DNA of 64,000 nt from Lotus japonicus (Eukaryota > Streptophyta > Magnoliopsida > Fabales > Fabaceae). This document shows, piece by piece, positions 22,886 to 35,200 of the stretch. The DNA lies in NCBI RefSeq assembly GCF_012489685.1, contig NC_080044.1, positions 15,976,369 through 16,040,368 on the forward strand, in the 5' to 3' direction. How positions within the stretch are numbered: the first letter of the stretch is position 1; every line of letters starts with the position of its first letter. The notes under the pieces are model-generated. The model made no database searches and was not told where the DNA came from. It worked only from the letters and a program-made list of their open reading frames with translations. The position numbers and the translations under genes are program-made.

Positions 22886-24630
22886 AAATGCAATGTAATG
22901 CATGATACTTTTCCAAAATTATTATATGTTTTACATGAATACTATGCATGTGATACCCACGAGATGTTCAGTAAACGTTGAACTTAAATCAACCGTCAAA
23001 CTCAGAAACATGTCGAGAATAATGATGAGTAAGCTTCGAAACCTCTTTACCGACCATGATAATCACCAGGGGATCTGCAAAATGACTAGGCTCACGATGA
23101 GAACTGAGGGTCTCACCTACCCATTCTCAAAGAACCACGCTCACCTTGAACCACGATAAGTACCCTAAGATTTATCATTTTCATCCAAAGGAAGAGGCCT
23201 GGTTGGCAATCCAAACTGTGATTCACTAGCTTTCTGACCTCCACTTGCTCACAAAGCTAATGTAAATGTAAATGATGCATGAATTTCCACAAGAAATATC
23301 CCAAACTTTTTTGTAAAACCAAAAACTCATGAACAACATTGGGGAACTCCATTTCCGTTTGCAACTCAGGTAAACATTAGAGTGCAAACCATAATCTTTA
23401 AAATATGCAATTCAGGTAAACGTTAGAGTGAATTTGTATTTGTTAAAACATGCAACTCAAGTAAATGTTGGGGTGCATTTATACTTATTAAAAGATAGTA
23501 TCAAAAGTCATTCTAAAAAACAAGGGCATTCTTTACCAGTCTCATACAAGACTTTCATAAATGCATCATTTTCATTTGAATTATCTCCACACAACATATA
23601 CATACATTTTCAATCAAAATCAAGGATCTCATAGATTCAACAATTACATGAGTCATATCATCATCCAACATCAAACAACACAAGCTCAATTAATATCACG
23701 AACAAGGTTATCAAACTTGAGAGTTTACGTAAACTCGAGGAGTGCAAAGAGTTGACATAATGTAAAAATAATATTTATAAAATCACAATAAATTTGAAAA
23801 CACCAATAAAATAAAAAATATGTACTTAAATAACGAAATCATACATTGACAAAACATATAAAAATAACTAAAATATGCATAAGATGACTAAATATAAGTT
23901 CATAGGAAAAAAGTAACACATGTTCATAAGGTAAAGTTGAAAACTTCAAATGAGAGCAAATAAGTTAAGTCATGATCTTTAAACAATGATTAAAAATATA
24001 ACTATTTTATAATTCTCTCAATATCTGATTATCAAGTCATAATTTGAAACTAAGAAGAATTTATATAACATAAAAATTCAAATTCAAGGTTGGTAGAAAA
24101 TTTTAGAAATATTGCAGCACCACACTCTTGTACGCAATAGACAAAGAAATATTAGAGAAAAGAGAAAAAGAGGCACAAAGCGAGATTGGTTTGTGAAGAA
24201 TAAAAGTAATATAGCAAAGACTATGTCATGAAATATTGTCATTTTGATAAATAAATAAATTTTCTCCATTTTTTTGTTAAACTCGGAAGTAAACTCGTAA
24301 CTCATTTTGGTTACCTAGGATCGTAAACTCATAAGAGTTTAAGAATTAAAACTAGATTTTAATAACCATGATCACGAGCACACATTCAATCATAATTAAT
24401 CACTAACATATGGACAAGCAACAGACCTAAGGAGGGTCCAAATACTCATTTGTTCCCCATGTCCTAGTTGATGGCCTCTCCCCCTTACCTTCAGTCAACT
24501 CATAGTTGGTTCGAATGCTCGTTCCCTGTTCGCCTAAACAGCGAATTCTTGAAAAATTCCAAAATCCAGTCTTTAGAAAAGATGACCCGCGACGATCCTC
24601 ACTAAATACAAATGGAGTATGGAGGTAGCT
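22886..24630. other. Non-coding repeat-like sequence
   Basis: AT-rich, no gene-like frame. It contains short locally repeated phrases: GCAACTCAGGTAAACATTAGAGTG and related versions occur three times at about 23360-23475. It may be the left part of the LTR-like repeat that continues to 25400, but this is not shown. Confidence 0.5.
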
Positions 24631-25400
24631 TCCTCCCTTCAAGGAGAGCATGATGGTGGTCTTGGCGCCTCAAACGGTGTTCGAAAGAGTGAGAAAAAAT
24701 GTTCAAATGCTTGAATATTTCAGCCAACTCTGCGGAAAACTCATAGCTGAGGCTAGAACACTTACCCAAAATTGCTCGAGAACCTCCCTAAAACTCGTGA
24801 AATTAACCCATAACATGTTTAAGACTTCCAAAAACAATGTTGAAACTTGTTCAAGTGCTCTCTTTCTCTTTCTCCCTCAATTTTAGAGAGCTTCTCTTAC
24901 TAAACTTAAGCTGCAAGTTGAGAATGATGAGGGAAAATTACCTCTCTCTCCCCCTCCCTCCATCCTTTTCTCCCTGATTTAGAGAGAATGGGGAGCTTCT
25001 CTCACTAAATCTAAGCTAAATGTCAAGAATGAGGAAGGAAAATGAGCTTCAGAATGTGTGTGTGAGAGAGAAAGAGAATATTTTCTTATTCTCCACATAA
25101 TTATTAAGGTCGGTGTGTGTCAATATTTTCTTAATTTCCACATAACCATTAAGGTTGATTAGTGCTTTTAGTAAGTCAACAAATAATTTTCACAATGATA
25201 TAAAATAATAGTGTGTGATAGATTTTAAGTTTTGTATTTCTCCTAAAATAACAACTATTCATGGGAGTTTCCACTTCACTTTTTTTTCAAATTAATTTTT
25301 CTGTAATATATTAGCAAAAATATAACTTGAAATCTTTAAATTATTATTCACATTATCACAAATATATTTTCCTTCAGTTATTAATTCATCGAATATCTCT
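24631..25400 (+). repeat. Dispersed repeat copy, inverted relative to 63020-64000
   Basis: Matches the reverse complement of the last kilobase of the window. Shared blocks include GGCGCCTCAAACG near 24662 (63944-63956 inverted), CTCGTGAAAT near 24794, and CAAATTAATTTTTCT near 25288. The homology stops at about 25400 and 63020. There is an inner duplication: two AATATTTTCTTA...CCACATAA units at 25077-25160 are also present in the partner. It is probably an LTR or other dispersed element; the class is not determined. Confidence 0.8.
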
Positions 25401-25402
25401 TC

Positions 25403-25447
<45 letters not shown>
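25403..25447. repeat. (AAT)n microsatellite
   Basis: About 15 uninterrupted AAT units, starting exactly where homology with the inverted partner ends. Confidence 0.95.
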
Positions 25448-26139
<692 letters not shown>

Positions 26140-26144
26140 GATGG

Positions 26145-26964
26145 TGTTTACACTGATTTTTGGTAAACAAATATCCTCTTAGTTCGACTAAAGGAATTTT
26201 AGATTCAGGGTCCTTTTGAGAAAACGCTTTGCCAAAGTGTTGTGTGTGCGTGAGTGTTTTTCGACAACAACGAACGATTCAAATAGAACTGGATTTCATT
26301 AGGCACGGGTCAATTACAAAGAAGTCACATAAATCAAAATAACACGAAAGCTACAAGAAATGTAAATTTCGACAGGAAACTGCATAAAGGAACTGGAAAT
26401 TGACAAGCTTAATACAAGAAAACTAAAATGCAAGTTCTGCAACGTACTCCTCCATCATCACGTCTTGCTCCTTGAGTCTCATTGATGCGGACATTTAGAG
26501 CTTTTTGGTGAATTTTCAGAGTTTGAGTTGGGAACCCTTTTTCTGATGCTGCTTCTTCTATTTATAGTGCTCTCCTTTTCTCCACGTACTTGGCGGTTTT
26601 TCTTCAATGTGTAAGGGCTTAGTGGGTTTGAATTTTGGCGCCTCACCCCACGTTCAGCCGGAGATTCTAAGCACGTGACTTAATTGCCACGTGGGTGGTC
26701 TTGAGTCGTGGGTAACCGTTGCCATTCGTGGCATCGTGGGTATACGCACGTGCTCGTAATTGCCCATCACTCGGTAACTGCCTCTTCCGTTAAGATGATC
26801 AAAGTTCCTTCATCTGCGGAGTTTGTCGAGATATGGCTCTTACTAACTTGCCTTTGAGGGACACCACGTGCTGAGTCGCAAGTTTCGTCATAGTCCTTTC
26901 TGTCGAGCAACCACCTTTCCAACATGATGTCGAGAATCGTAGTGCTCATAATTTTAGCTTAACA
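26145..26964 (-). repeat. 3' LTR of the Ty3 element, with four G-boxes
   Basis: On the minus strand it starts TGTTAAGCTAAAATT and ends AGTGTAAACA. The TATA box CTATAAATAG is at 26559-26568 (minus). Four perfect CACGTG motifs (26672, 26688, 26747, 26865) lie 100-300 bp upstream of that TATA box. The frame at 26767-26949 is a chance ORF that also appears in the other LTR. Confidence 0.93.
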
Positions 26965-26966
26965 GT

Positions 26967-26980
26967 TGCCCCCCAAAAAT
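26967..26980 (-). other. Polypurine tract of the Ty3 element
   Basis: The minus strand reads CATTTTTGGGGGGCAAC directly before the 3' LTR start TGTTAAGC. The G-run is the expected plus-strand primer. Confidence 0.65.
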
Positions 26981-27272
26981 GTTGGTTGTCGACTGCCTTG
27001 GCTGGAAGACACCAAGCGTTTTTGATCGCGTCCGTTCAAACTCATCGATTCAAATGCTTTGCATCCTTGAGCGTCCGATTCTTAAGTCCAATCAGTGGCC
27101 ATAACGTCTGACAACTTTCCACTAGCTGACAGTTATAGCCTTTTTAGGGCCATGATTTCGTCTATGTCAAAAAGCTGGGTAATGACATGATTTAATTAAT
27201 AAAATAATCACTTGGACTTCAAATTTTATAAACTGAAGCATAATGCGGCCTTAGGTCCGTTTGCATTTCTGC

Positions 27273-27282
27273 TTATAAATAC
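27273..27282 (+). promoter_or_regulatory. TATA box of antisense gene 1
   Basis: TTATAAATAC lies 121 bp upstream of the ATG at 27403. It is followed by a CT-rich leader typical of plant 5' UTRs. It lies inside the retroelement but reads opposite to it. Confidence 0.65.
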
Positions 27283-27402
27283 TCCATTGACGTTCCTTTT
27301 CAAGCTTTACTCTCTTCACAACATAAAGCTTGCCTCTTTCTTCTTCCTGAGTTCTCCCTTCGTCTTCCTCAGTTTTCTTCAGAACAACCATCATTTTCTT
27401 CA

Positions 27403-30400
27403 ATGGCTTCCAACCCCGAGCAGGCCACCCCCGAGCAAACCATTCCGTTGGCCACCGAGCTCAAGCTAGATGAATCCAAGCGTGTGGCAATTCCAGAACC
27501 CCCCAATGAAGCAGAGAAGAGAGCTATCTGGAAATCCCAGGTACTCATTCCTTTCTCTGTTAATGGTACTTTACACGCCATTTTGGGTCCTTTAAAAGTA
27601 GTAAAGCATGATAGGCCCAATAGTCTTCCTGAGGATCATGAGTCATTTCACCCTAGTGTTAGGGGAGAGGAGCTTATTTTGGCTTTCCAACCTTCTTATC
27701 GCATGCCATTTCTTAATGACCCAAAAAGGGCTTTTCGTTCAGCTCCCCCTAACCCTTCTGCCAATGACAAAGCCTATCTCAAATGGTTAGATAGGGTTGA
27801 GGAACACAAGAGACAACACTGGAAAAACGTTGGGATTCTCGATTTGATTCAACTGTCGAGGTCCCAAATTTCGTATAACCCTGCAATGATATTGAGTGCG
27901 CTTTACTTTTGGGAGAGGTCCACTAAGTGCCTTCACGTTCCCTTTGGCATGATTACCCCAACCCTCTTGGATGTTGCTGCCATCACCGGATTGTGGCCTA
28001 TTGGCGATGATTATCACTCTGTGCCTGCGGCCATTAAACCCATCGCGATCCCTACTGATAACATCTCGTTTGGCCGGTTTATCAAGGACCATTATGTCGA
28101 GAGTGGTGAGGTGTCTGATGCTGAACATGTCGCGTTCCTATTGTATTGGCTTTCAGCTTATGTTTTCTGTACCAAGTCTTTGCGCATACCTGCCAAGCTT
28201 TTGCCTTTAGCCAACTTGCTCCACGAGGGTCGACAACTTTCCATGGCCAGGCTTGTTCTTGGTAACCTTTATCAAATGCTGAATGAAGCTGTCGAGGATA
28301 TTCGGAATACCAAAACTGTTTCTCTAAATGCAGCTGGACCTCTCTGGTTATTTCAGCTTTGGTTGAACGCAGTTTTCGAATCTCTACTGCCGGCACGAGA
28401 CGATCCTCCAGCTGTTTCTAACACCAGGATTGATGCCCACAGGCTCGAGATCCTGACCCCAGCTTATGATGCGTCGAGCTTTGAGGCTGATTTCAGAAAG
28501 TATTTTACCATGTTTCTTGAGTTGAAACATTATCGTTCCAGTTTTTCCCCTTATAGCAAGGCCGTTCGTGGCCCTTTCTGGCTGAGAAATTCTTATCCTA
28601 GCGTGAGTGACCTACGTTGCCCAAGGAACATCATGTTATGCTCTAGAGGACCATCTTTTCGCCTAGGGTTCTAACTGTAGGCTTTGCTAGCAGTGACTAT
28701 ACCCTGTGTGGTTACAATCCTCAACTGGTTTCTCGACAGTTTGGGCTTAGCCAGGCTCTGCCCAACACCTTGTTCGACAAGAGCCTCGTTTTATACCCTA
28801 GGGCTATCAAGAAGGCTTCTGCTTTTGACACTACTGTCCATTTTTATAACAAGAAACTCCTCAACTTGAGCCCCTTCAACTTTTCTCCTTCGTACTATGC
28901 CACTAATGCCTTCAAAGCCTGGTGGTCTGAGTATTGGGCCCAGATTTCGAAGCCCCTCGTAGATTGTCTTCAATGCATGACAGATGCTTTTCTTTTGCAG
29001 AAGCAGGATCTCTAGAAGACCAAAGGTATGCACCTGGCAGAAATTCGATCCTTTCAAGAGTTCTTTGGTGTGGTATATTATCCAACTCTTCGCCTTCGAG
29101 ATACAGTTGCGAAAGCAGCTCAAGTATTAAGGCAAAAGTGGGAAGCTAAAGCCAAAAAATCCAAGTTAGTTATTCCTCCCGATGAGGAAGGTCTATCTTT
29201 TGTTATTCGGAAAACTGGCTTTAGGTTCCCATCTTTGCCTACGAGTAGGTTTGCATTGGCCTTTCCACCGGTCTTGCCCAAATGGGTTGACCATGTAAAT
29301 ATAAATGTGTTGGCCAATCAAGCTCTTCCTCCTCGAAAGCGAGTGACTTGGACCAAGTACCACTTATGGAACTTTTCGTATCATGTGCCCGTCGAAATCT
29401 TCAACCACATATCGCTGAACATGCGTATTGGTCAAGGTAATATTTCGACTTGGCCTTGCCTTTGCCGTTTTACTTCTTAACTTTTCTTTCCATTTGCAGC
29501 TGAAGTCATTACCAAGCCGGCTCCTCGAATTACTTCCCCGGTGGCCCATTCTTCTAAAGACAAGCCAGTCGTGATTGAGGATGATGATGATGATGATGAG
29601 GATGATAATGTCAGTCTTGCTGACAAGCTCAAGGTACTTTCCTCATGGCTTTTCCTTTTCTTTTCAATTTCCTTGGAATATTGACTAATATATTCTTCGA
29701 CAGGGTCGAAAGAGGAAACCTAAGCCTGCTGCTTCGGCTAGCCAGAAGAGGGCCAAGGGGGCTGGTGTTTCCACAACCAGTGGGGCTTCTAAGTTGGCAT
29801 CTGATGCTCAACCAGAAATTGACGGCAAAGAAGGTGGCGGCGATGCTGCTATTCAGGTGTGTTCCTTATTTTCAAGAGTACCTTGCGACATTCTAATTTG
29901 TGATCCCTCAGTTAAATCGAGGTTTACTTTTTTTTTTGTTTTTAGGCTGATGTCCATGAGCATTCTACTTCCAATCCTCCATCTCGTGAAAATTCTCCTG
30001 TTCCCAATCCTCCAAAGACCCAAGTTGAGGGCGTCGAGAAGCCTCCTAAGGCTGCGTCCTCTGTTAAAAGGACCTCGACATCCGAGGGAAAGAAGAAGGT
30101 TAGGAGCAAGTCTGGTCACAAATCCCCCCACCGTTCCAAGAGCTCTACCAACTCCAGCCCTTCCAAAGGGTCTACCCGCCAGGTAATTATTCATCCTTTC
30201 CAACGTTTCCACGTTCTGTCGAGCACCCTGGATGTGCATCTTATTTTACCAACGGGGTCACTAAAGAGGCTCAGGCTAACTTTTCTGCTTTTTTCTTGTA
30301 GGAAACACAAGGTGCAACTTCTCCCATTCGCGAAACAGAGACTCTTCCTGGTAAAGATGCTGGCCCCATGCCTCCTCCAAAGGCGACTGCTACTGTGCAA

Positions 30401-31177
30401 CTCTCGCCTCAAGCCAAGGGTGGCTCTTCGTCTCACGTGTCTAGTGATAAGCTTGATATTTTATTTGAGGAAGATCCACTGACAGCTTTGGATGGCTTTC
30501 TCGATGGCACCTTGGAGTGGGATTCTCCGCCCCGTCAAGCTGATGTTATTGCTGAAACTGCTCAATCCAGTGGAATTGCCAATCTTCAGCAGATTGAAGA
30601 GAGCATGGGTCGGCGGAAGGCTATTATCTTCGACAGTGGATTCCTCGACCAGATTCGAGCTGATTCTCAAACGGGTCACGCCGCTAAGGAATTGCTTGTC
30701 TTTCTACTTGGTCAAAAGCTTGATTCTCACCAAACTACTACTTTGGCTAACCTTCAATCCTTTTTGATGGATGCCTTAGCCACTTTTCAACAAGCCAAGG
30801 ACGTGGGTCAAGTTGTTGGCCTCAAGGAAGCCAAGGTCTCCTCTGGTAAAGCTCAGGTTGCAGCGATGAAAGAGGACTTCAAGAAGCTTGCCGCCAGGAA
30901 GGTTCTAGTTGCGGATGAGCTTTCTAGTGTCGACACTAAGCTTGAGGAGCTGCGTCGAGAGATCGCTAAGTTGGAGAAGAAATGAGCTGATTTGGTCGAG
31001 GAAGGCCCTGCTGTGAAGACTCAGTTAGATGCGCTTACTAAGGACTCCAAGGCTCTGATCATTTCGACCAAAGATGTTTTCAAGGGTTTGGAGGTCGACC
31101 AGGCTGTGCAGAGGGATCTCGATGCTAAGATTGCTGCCTTTGCTGATCGCTTGAATTCTTTTAAATCTCTGCTTTAA
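27403..31177 (+). CDS. Antisense gene 1: plant-mobile-domain-like protein, five exons, interrupted
   Basis: Exons 27403-29436, 29500-29633, 29704-29856, 29946-30182 and 30302-31177 are joined by four GT-AG introns of 63-119 bp. Phases fit throughout: the last three exons are whole-codon lengths and the first junction shares a codon. Exon 1 resembles the plant mobile domain (PMD), including PFGMITPTLLDVAAITGLWP near residue 185. Exons 2-4 encode an acidic run and a Lys/Ser/Pro-rich linker. Exon 5 is helical, with a Lys/Glu coiled coil. Damage: a compensated frame change (about 28605-28670), TAG at 29013-29015 and TGA at 30983-30985. A pyrimidine-CAG at 28987-29000 leaves open a small intron at the first stop. 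PMD proteins are linked to silencing and are often found in transposons; function here is unknown. Confidence 0.75.
29437..29499 (+). other. Intron 1 of antisense gene 1
   Basis: 63 bp, donor AAG|GTAATA and acceptor TTTGCAG. Near the lower size limit for plant introns. Introns 2-4 are 29634-29703, 29857-29945 and 30183-30301, each with GT-AG ends and a pyrimidine-rich 3' part. Confidence 0.75.
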
Positions 31178-31580
31178 GACTCTCTCTTATCAATGTGTAA
31201 TGATGGCACTATTCTAACCATGGCCTTCGATGCCAATTTGCATGTAATTTTCGACACTGTTTTTGGCACGTAGGCCATATAATTTGACATTTAATTTGCC
31301 AAGTCTTTTCAGTTTCCACTATGCATTTATTCTGACGGCTATTTACTATTGTTGCGCCGTTTAAACTCCATCGCACCCTTTATGTAGTCGTCGTTTGGTT
31401 TTTAGGAAATGGACCAATTTATTGCAGTCTTATACCACGTTTTCTTGATTCAATGGAAATCTTTGTCCATTAAAGGCCAAAGTTATTTACGATGGTAGTG
31501 GTAATTTACGTGGCCTGTAACCATAAGATGAAGGGTTGGCAACTGATTGCCATTAATTAATGCAATCCTTTGTTGTTACA
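31178..31580. other. Spacer between the two antisense genes
   Basis: Non-coding. It contains the 3' end of gene 1 and the promoter region of gene 2. No separate element ends were found. Confidence 0.6.
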
Positions 31581-31590
31581 CTATAAATAG
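31581..31590 (+). promoter_or_regulatory. TATA box of antisense gene 2
   Basis: CTATAAATAG lies 105 bp upstream of the ATG at 31695, with a CT-rich leader following. Confidence 0.7.
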
Positions 31591-31694
31591 AGCATTCTTT
31601 GTTACCTTTCCTCAGTAACTTCTTCAAACTCCCTCTTATTCTCTCCCAGTAACTTCCCCATAATTTCTTCTTGTTTCTACAAACTTCCTCAGCC

Positions 31695-32180
31695 ATGGCT
31701 AGCCGCCGTATCCTTAATCAAATCCGGAGTTTAGCCTTTGATCAAGACTTGTTTTGGGAGTTACATTCTTCCCTCTCCTTGGCTGAAGAGCTTACTGGGC
31801 TCATCAACCAGCTTCTGCAGCGGAATATCATTGCATCTGTGAGAACTCCTCTCCTGGAGTTCTTGGACCTTCTGCATGAAGCAGTGCCTCTGTATGAAGA
31901 ACACCGGGAATTCGCTGCTCGAGTGTTCTTTGCTGAACACCAAATTGATGAGAAGATGGAGGAATTCGAAGCGTTGAGGGCTGCTCTGAACCAAGTGGAT
32001 CCTGAGGGGAGTGTGGGAGCTCTGAAAGCCTTGGTGGACAAGCTTTCCACCACCGCTCGCGAGGAACTGTATCTTCGACAGGAGAAATCACGACTGGAAT
32101 CCCAACAAGAAGATGTCTTAAGGCGCATGGAGCGTCTTAGGGCCAGATACAATAGTTGTAGGGCCAACCTTCCCTTTTAG
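31695..32180 (+). CDS. Antisense gene 2: 161-aa helical protein, unknown
   Basis: An intact intronless ORF from ATG 31695 (start MASRRILNQIRSLAF) to TAG 32178-32180. It is rich in Leu, Glu, Arg and Gln, with heptad-like spacing over most of its length and a strongly charged C-terminal coiled coil (LRQEKSRLESQQEDVLRRME near residues 124-144). There is no signal peptide, membrane segment or known motif. Its own TATA box lies upstream and a polyadenylation-type AATAAA at 32218-32223 lies downstream. It ends about 75 bp from the convergent end of the retroelement pol ORF. Frames on the other strand here are shadows. I do not recognise the family; a structural or oligomerisation role is only a guess from composition. 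Confidence 0.6.
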   Translation: MASRRILNQIRSLAFDQDLFWELHSSLSLAEELTGLINQLLQRNIIASVRTPLLEFLDLLHEAVPLYEEHREFAARVFFAEHQIDEKMEEFEALRAALNQVDPEGSVGALKALVDKLSTTAREELYLRQEKSRLESQQEDVLRRMERLRARYNSCRANLPF

Positions 32181-32217
32181 AGCTTTTTTGCCATATTTGT
32201 AATGCTTCATTTCAATT

Positions 32218-32223
32218 AATAAA
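32218..32223 (+). terminator. Polyadenylation signal after antisense gene 2
   Basis: AATAAA 38 bp after the stop codon, in the gap between the convergent gene 2 and the retroelement pol. Confidence 0.55.
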
Positions 32224-32255
32224 ACATTCGATTTTTGGCAATTTATTTTTACTCC

Positions 32256-35200
32256 TTATTCGATGTTTATTTCATGCAACGTTGGCTTATACGCTTTTAA
32301 GTATTTGCCATTTATTGTCATTTGTCGATTCCGAACTCCTAATTCCCTGATCGAATAAGCGTTATTTAAAAGCACTTTCTCAACTGTGAAAGGACCTTCC
32401 CAGTTTGGAGCCCACTTTCCGTAACGTTTATCTTTTTTATTGACTGGTAAGACAACCTTCCATACGTAATCACCGGGCATAAAAGATTTAGCTCTAACCT
32501 TTTTATTATAAGCTCTAGCAATGCGATCCTTTTGCCTGGTTAAAGTATCCAATGCCGATAGTCTCTCTTCGTCGAGATCGACTAACTCATCAAGCATCAT
32601 GTTCCAATAGTCTTCACTTGGAATTTCTTCTTGCCTTTGGATTCTACATGACTGTAAATATACTTCTGCTGGTAACACCGCTTCTTGGCCGTATGCTAGT
32701 CGAAATGGTGTTGCTCCGGTAGCCTCCTTAGGTGAATTCCTGTAAGCCCAAAGCACTTGGCCCAACGTTTGATGCCAGCTTTTAGGTTTTCGACCAACAT
32801 GTTTTTTAATCAAGGAGATTAATGTTCTGTTGGCCGCTTCTACTTGGCCATTCGCTTGAGCATAATAAGGAGTCGAGGTTAGAAGTTTTATACCCCAAGA
32901 CTCTGCAAATGATGCCACTTTTTGACCTAAAAATACTGTGCCTTGGTCTGTAGTGAGTGATTCAGGTAACCCGAAACGGTACACTATGTGATCCTGAATG
33001 AAATCGATCACTGTGTCTTGGGTAACGTTTTGTAAAGGAACTGCCTCTACCCACTTGGTAAAATAGTCTATGGCCACTATTATGTACTTATGTTGCCTAG
33101 AAGAAGATGGGTTAATCTCGCCAATTAGGTCTAAAGCCCATCCCCTGAATGGCCATGGTTTAATGATTGAGTGTAATTCACTTGCTGGCACATGTTGTAT
33201 CCCTGCGTGTCTCTGGCAATCTTGGCACCCCTTGGCATACTCCATGCAATCCTTCATGATAGTAGGCCAATACATCCCTTGTCGAAATAGGATCCACTTC
33301 ATCTTGATTCCTGCCTGGTGGGCACCACATAACCCATCGTGAACAGCCGAGATCGCTATGAACGCGTCGTCTTTACTTAGACACTTCAGTAGTGTTCCGT
33401 CGACATGCTTCTTGAATAGCTCGTTCCCCATGACGACATAGTTCATCGCCCTGTACTTTGTTTTTCTATCTGTGGTGCCCACAGGATTTTGCAAGTAATC
33501 GACAATTGGCTTTCTCCAATCATTAGGTGCCATATTGTTAATGACCAGGATGTCGAGGTCGGAGGGGTTTAGTTTTTCTTTGACCTCGATAAGCTCTTTC
33601 AGCCTAAATTTATCGACCACGTATCCTGACGCGATTTGTGCCAATTCATTGGCCTCTTGATTATCTATCCTGGAAACATGGCCTATTCCAGCTTCGTCGA
33701 ATTTGGCCAACAAATTATTCGCTTTCGTGTAGTATCTAGCTAGATTTTCACTAACGCATTTGTATTCCTTGGTAAGTTGCTTTATCACCAACTCAGAATC
33801 TCCTTTTATGACAACATTCTTTGCCCCAAGGGCTATCAAGATTTCGAGGCCTGATATTAACGCCTCATATTCAGCCTCATTGTTCGAGCAGTTACTCTTA
33901 ATCCTAAACTTGAATTTCGTGGGGATGCCCCCTGGGGATACTATGAACATCCCGATTCCAGTTCCATTTTTATGGCTGGAACCGTCGAAAAATAGCTTCC
34001 AAGGTTGGATGCCCACATAAGTTACGATTTCTTTAGGCAAGGTGTGATCTGCCAAGAAATCGGCAATTTCCTGCCCCTTAATTGCTTTTAGTGGGGCATA
34101 AGTTAGTGAATATTCGGTTAGGGCCAAAGCCCATTTACCAATTCGACTGTGCAAGATAGGTTTGGATAACATGTGTTTTATTATATCATAATGAGAAAAA
34201 ACCATTACATCAATTGGCTTTATATAATATTTCAGCTTTAGACAAGAGAAGTACAAGCATAAACACAATTTCTCGATCATAGTATATCGAGTTTCTGCGT
34301 CATTCAACATCCTACTTAAGTAAAATATGGCTCTTTCTTTGCCACCTTTATCTTCTTGAGCCAACATGCTTCCAATGGTTTCATCTTTGGCGGAGATATA
34401 CAGCTTCATTGGCCTCCCTCCTATGGGTGGTGCCATCACAGGTGGGTTGGACAAGTACTCTTTGAGCTCATCAAATGCTTTTTGATGTTCTGCTTCCCAG
34501 CGGAACACATCTTCTTTTTTAAGTCGAAGAAGTGAGGAAAATGATTTAGTCTTCTCGCTGAGGTTGGCAATGAATCTCCTCAGGAAGTTGATCTTTCCCA
34601 GTAACGATTGCAGTTGTTTCTTGCTGGTTGGTGGACTTGTGTCGAGAATGGCTTTAGCCTTGTTTTTGTTGATCTCGATGCCCTTTTTATGCACCACAAA
34701 ACCCAAAAAATCACCTGCAATAACACCGAAGGCACATTTAAGGGGGTTCATCTTTAAGCCATATTTCCTCATCCTCTCAAAGGATTTCCTTAGATGGGAT
34801 AAATGGTCATCCCTTGATGGGGATTTCACCACAATATCATCAATGTAAACCTGCATGAAAGTTTCAATAAAATCATGAAAAATGGTATTCATTACCCTTT
34901 GGTAGGTCGCGCCAGCTTTTTTCAGCCCAAATGGCATGACCACCCACTCATATGTCTCCAAGGCACCAGGACATCGAAAAGCTGTCTTCGACACATCTTC
35001 TTCTGCTATGAAGATTTGGTTGTAGCCTGAATAACCATCTAACAGGCTTAAGTATTCGTGGCCAGCAGCTGAATCCACCATCATCTCGGCAATGGGCATG
35101 TGATACTCGTCTTTTGGAGTGGCAGCATTAAGATCTCGAAACTCAATGCAAACCCTCATCTTTCCATTCTTCTTGATTACTGGGACCACGTTGGCTAACC

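Noticed and set aside
26767..26949. 60-codon minus frame found in both Ty3 LTRs
   Set aside because: It occurs twice only because the LTRs are copies. No domain or start context supports it.
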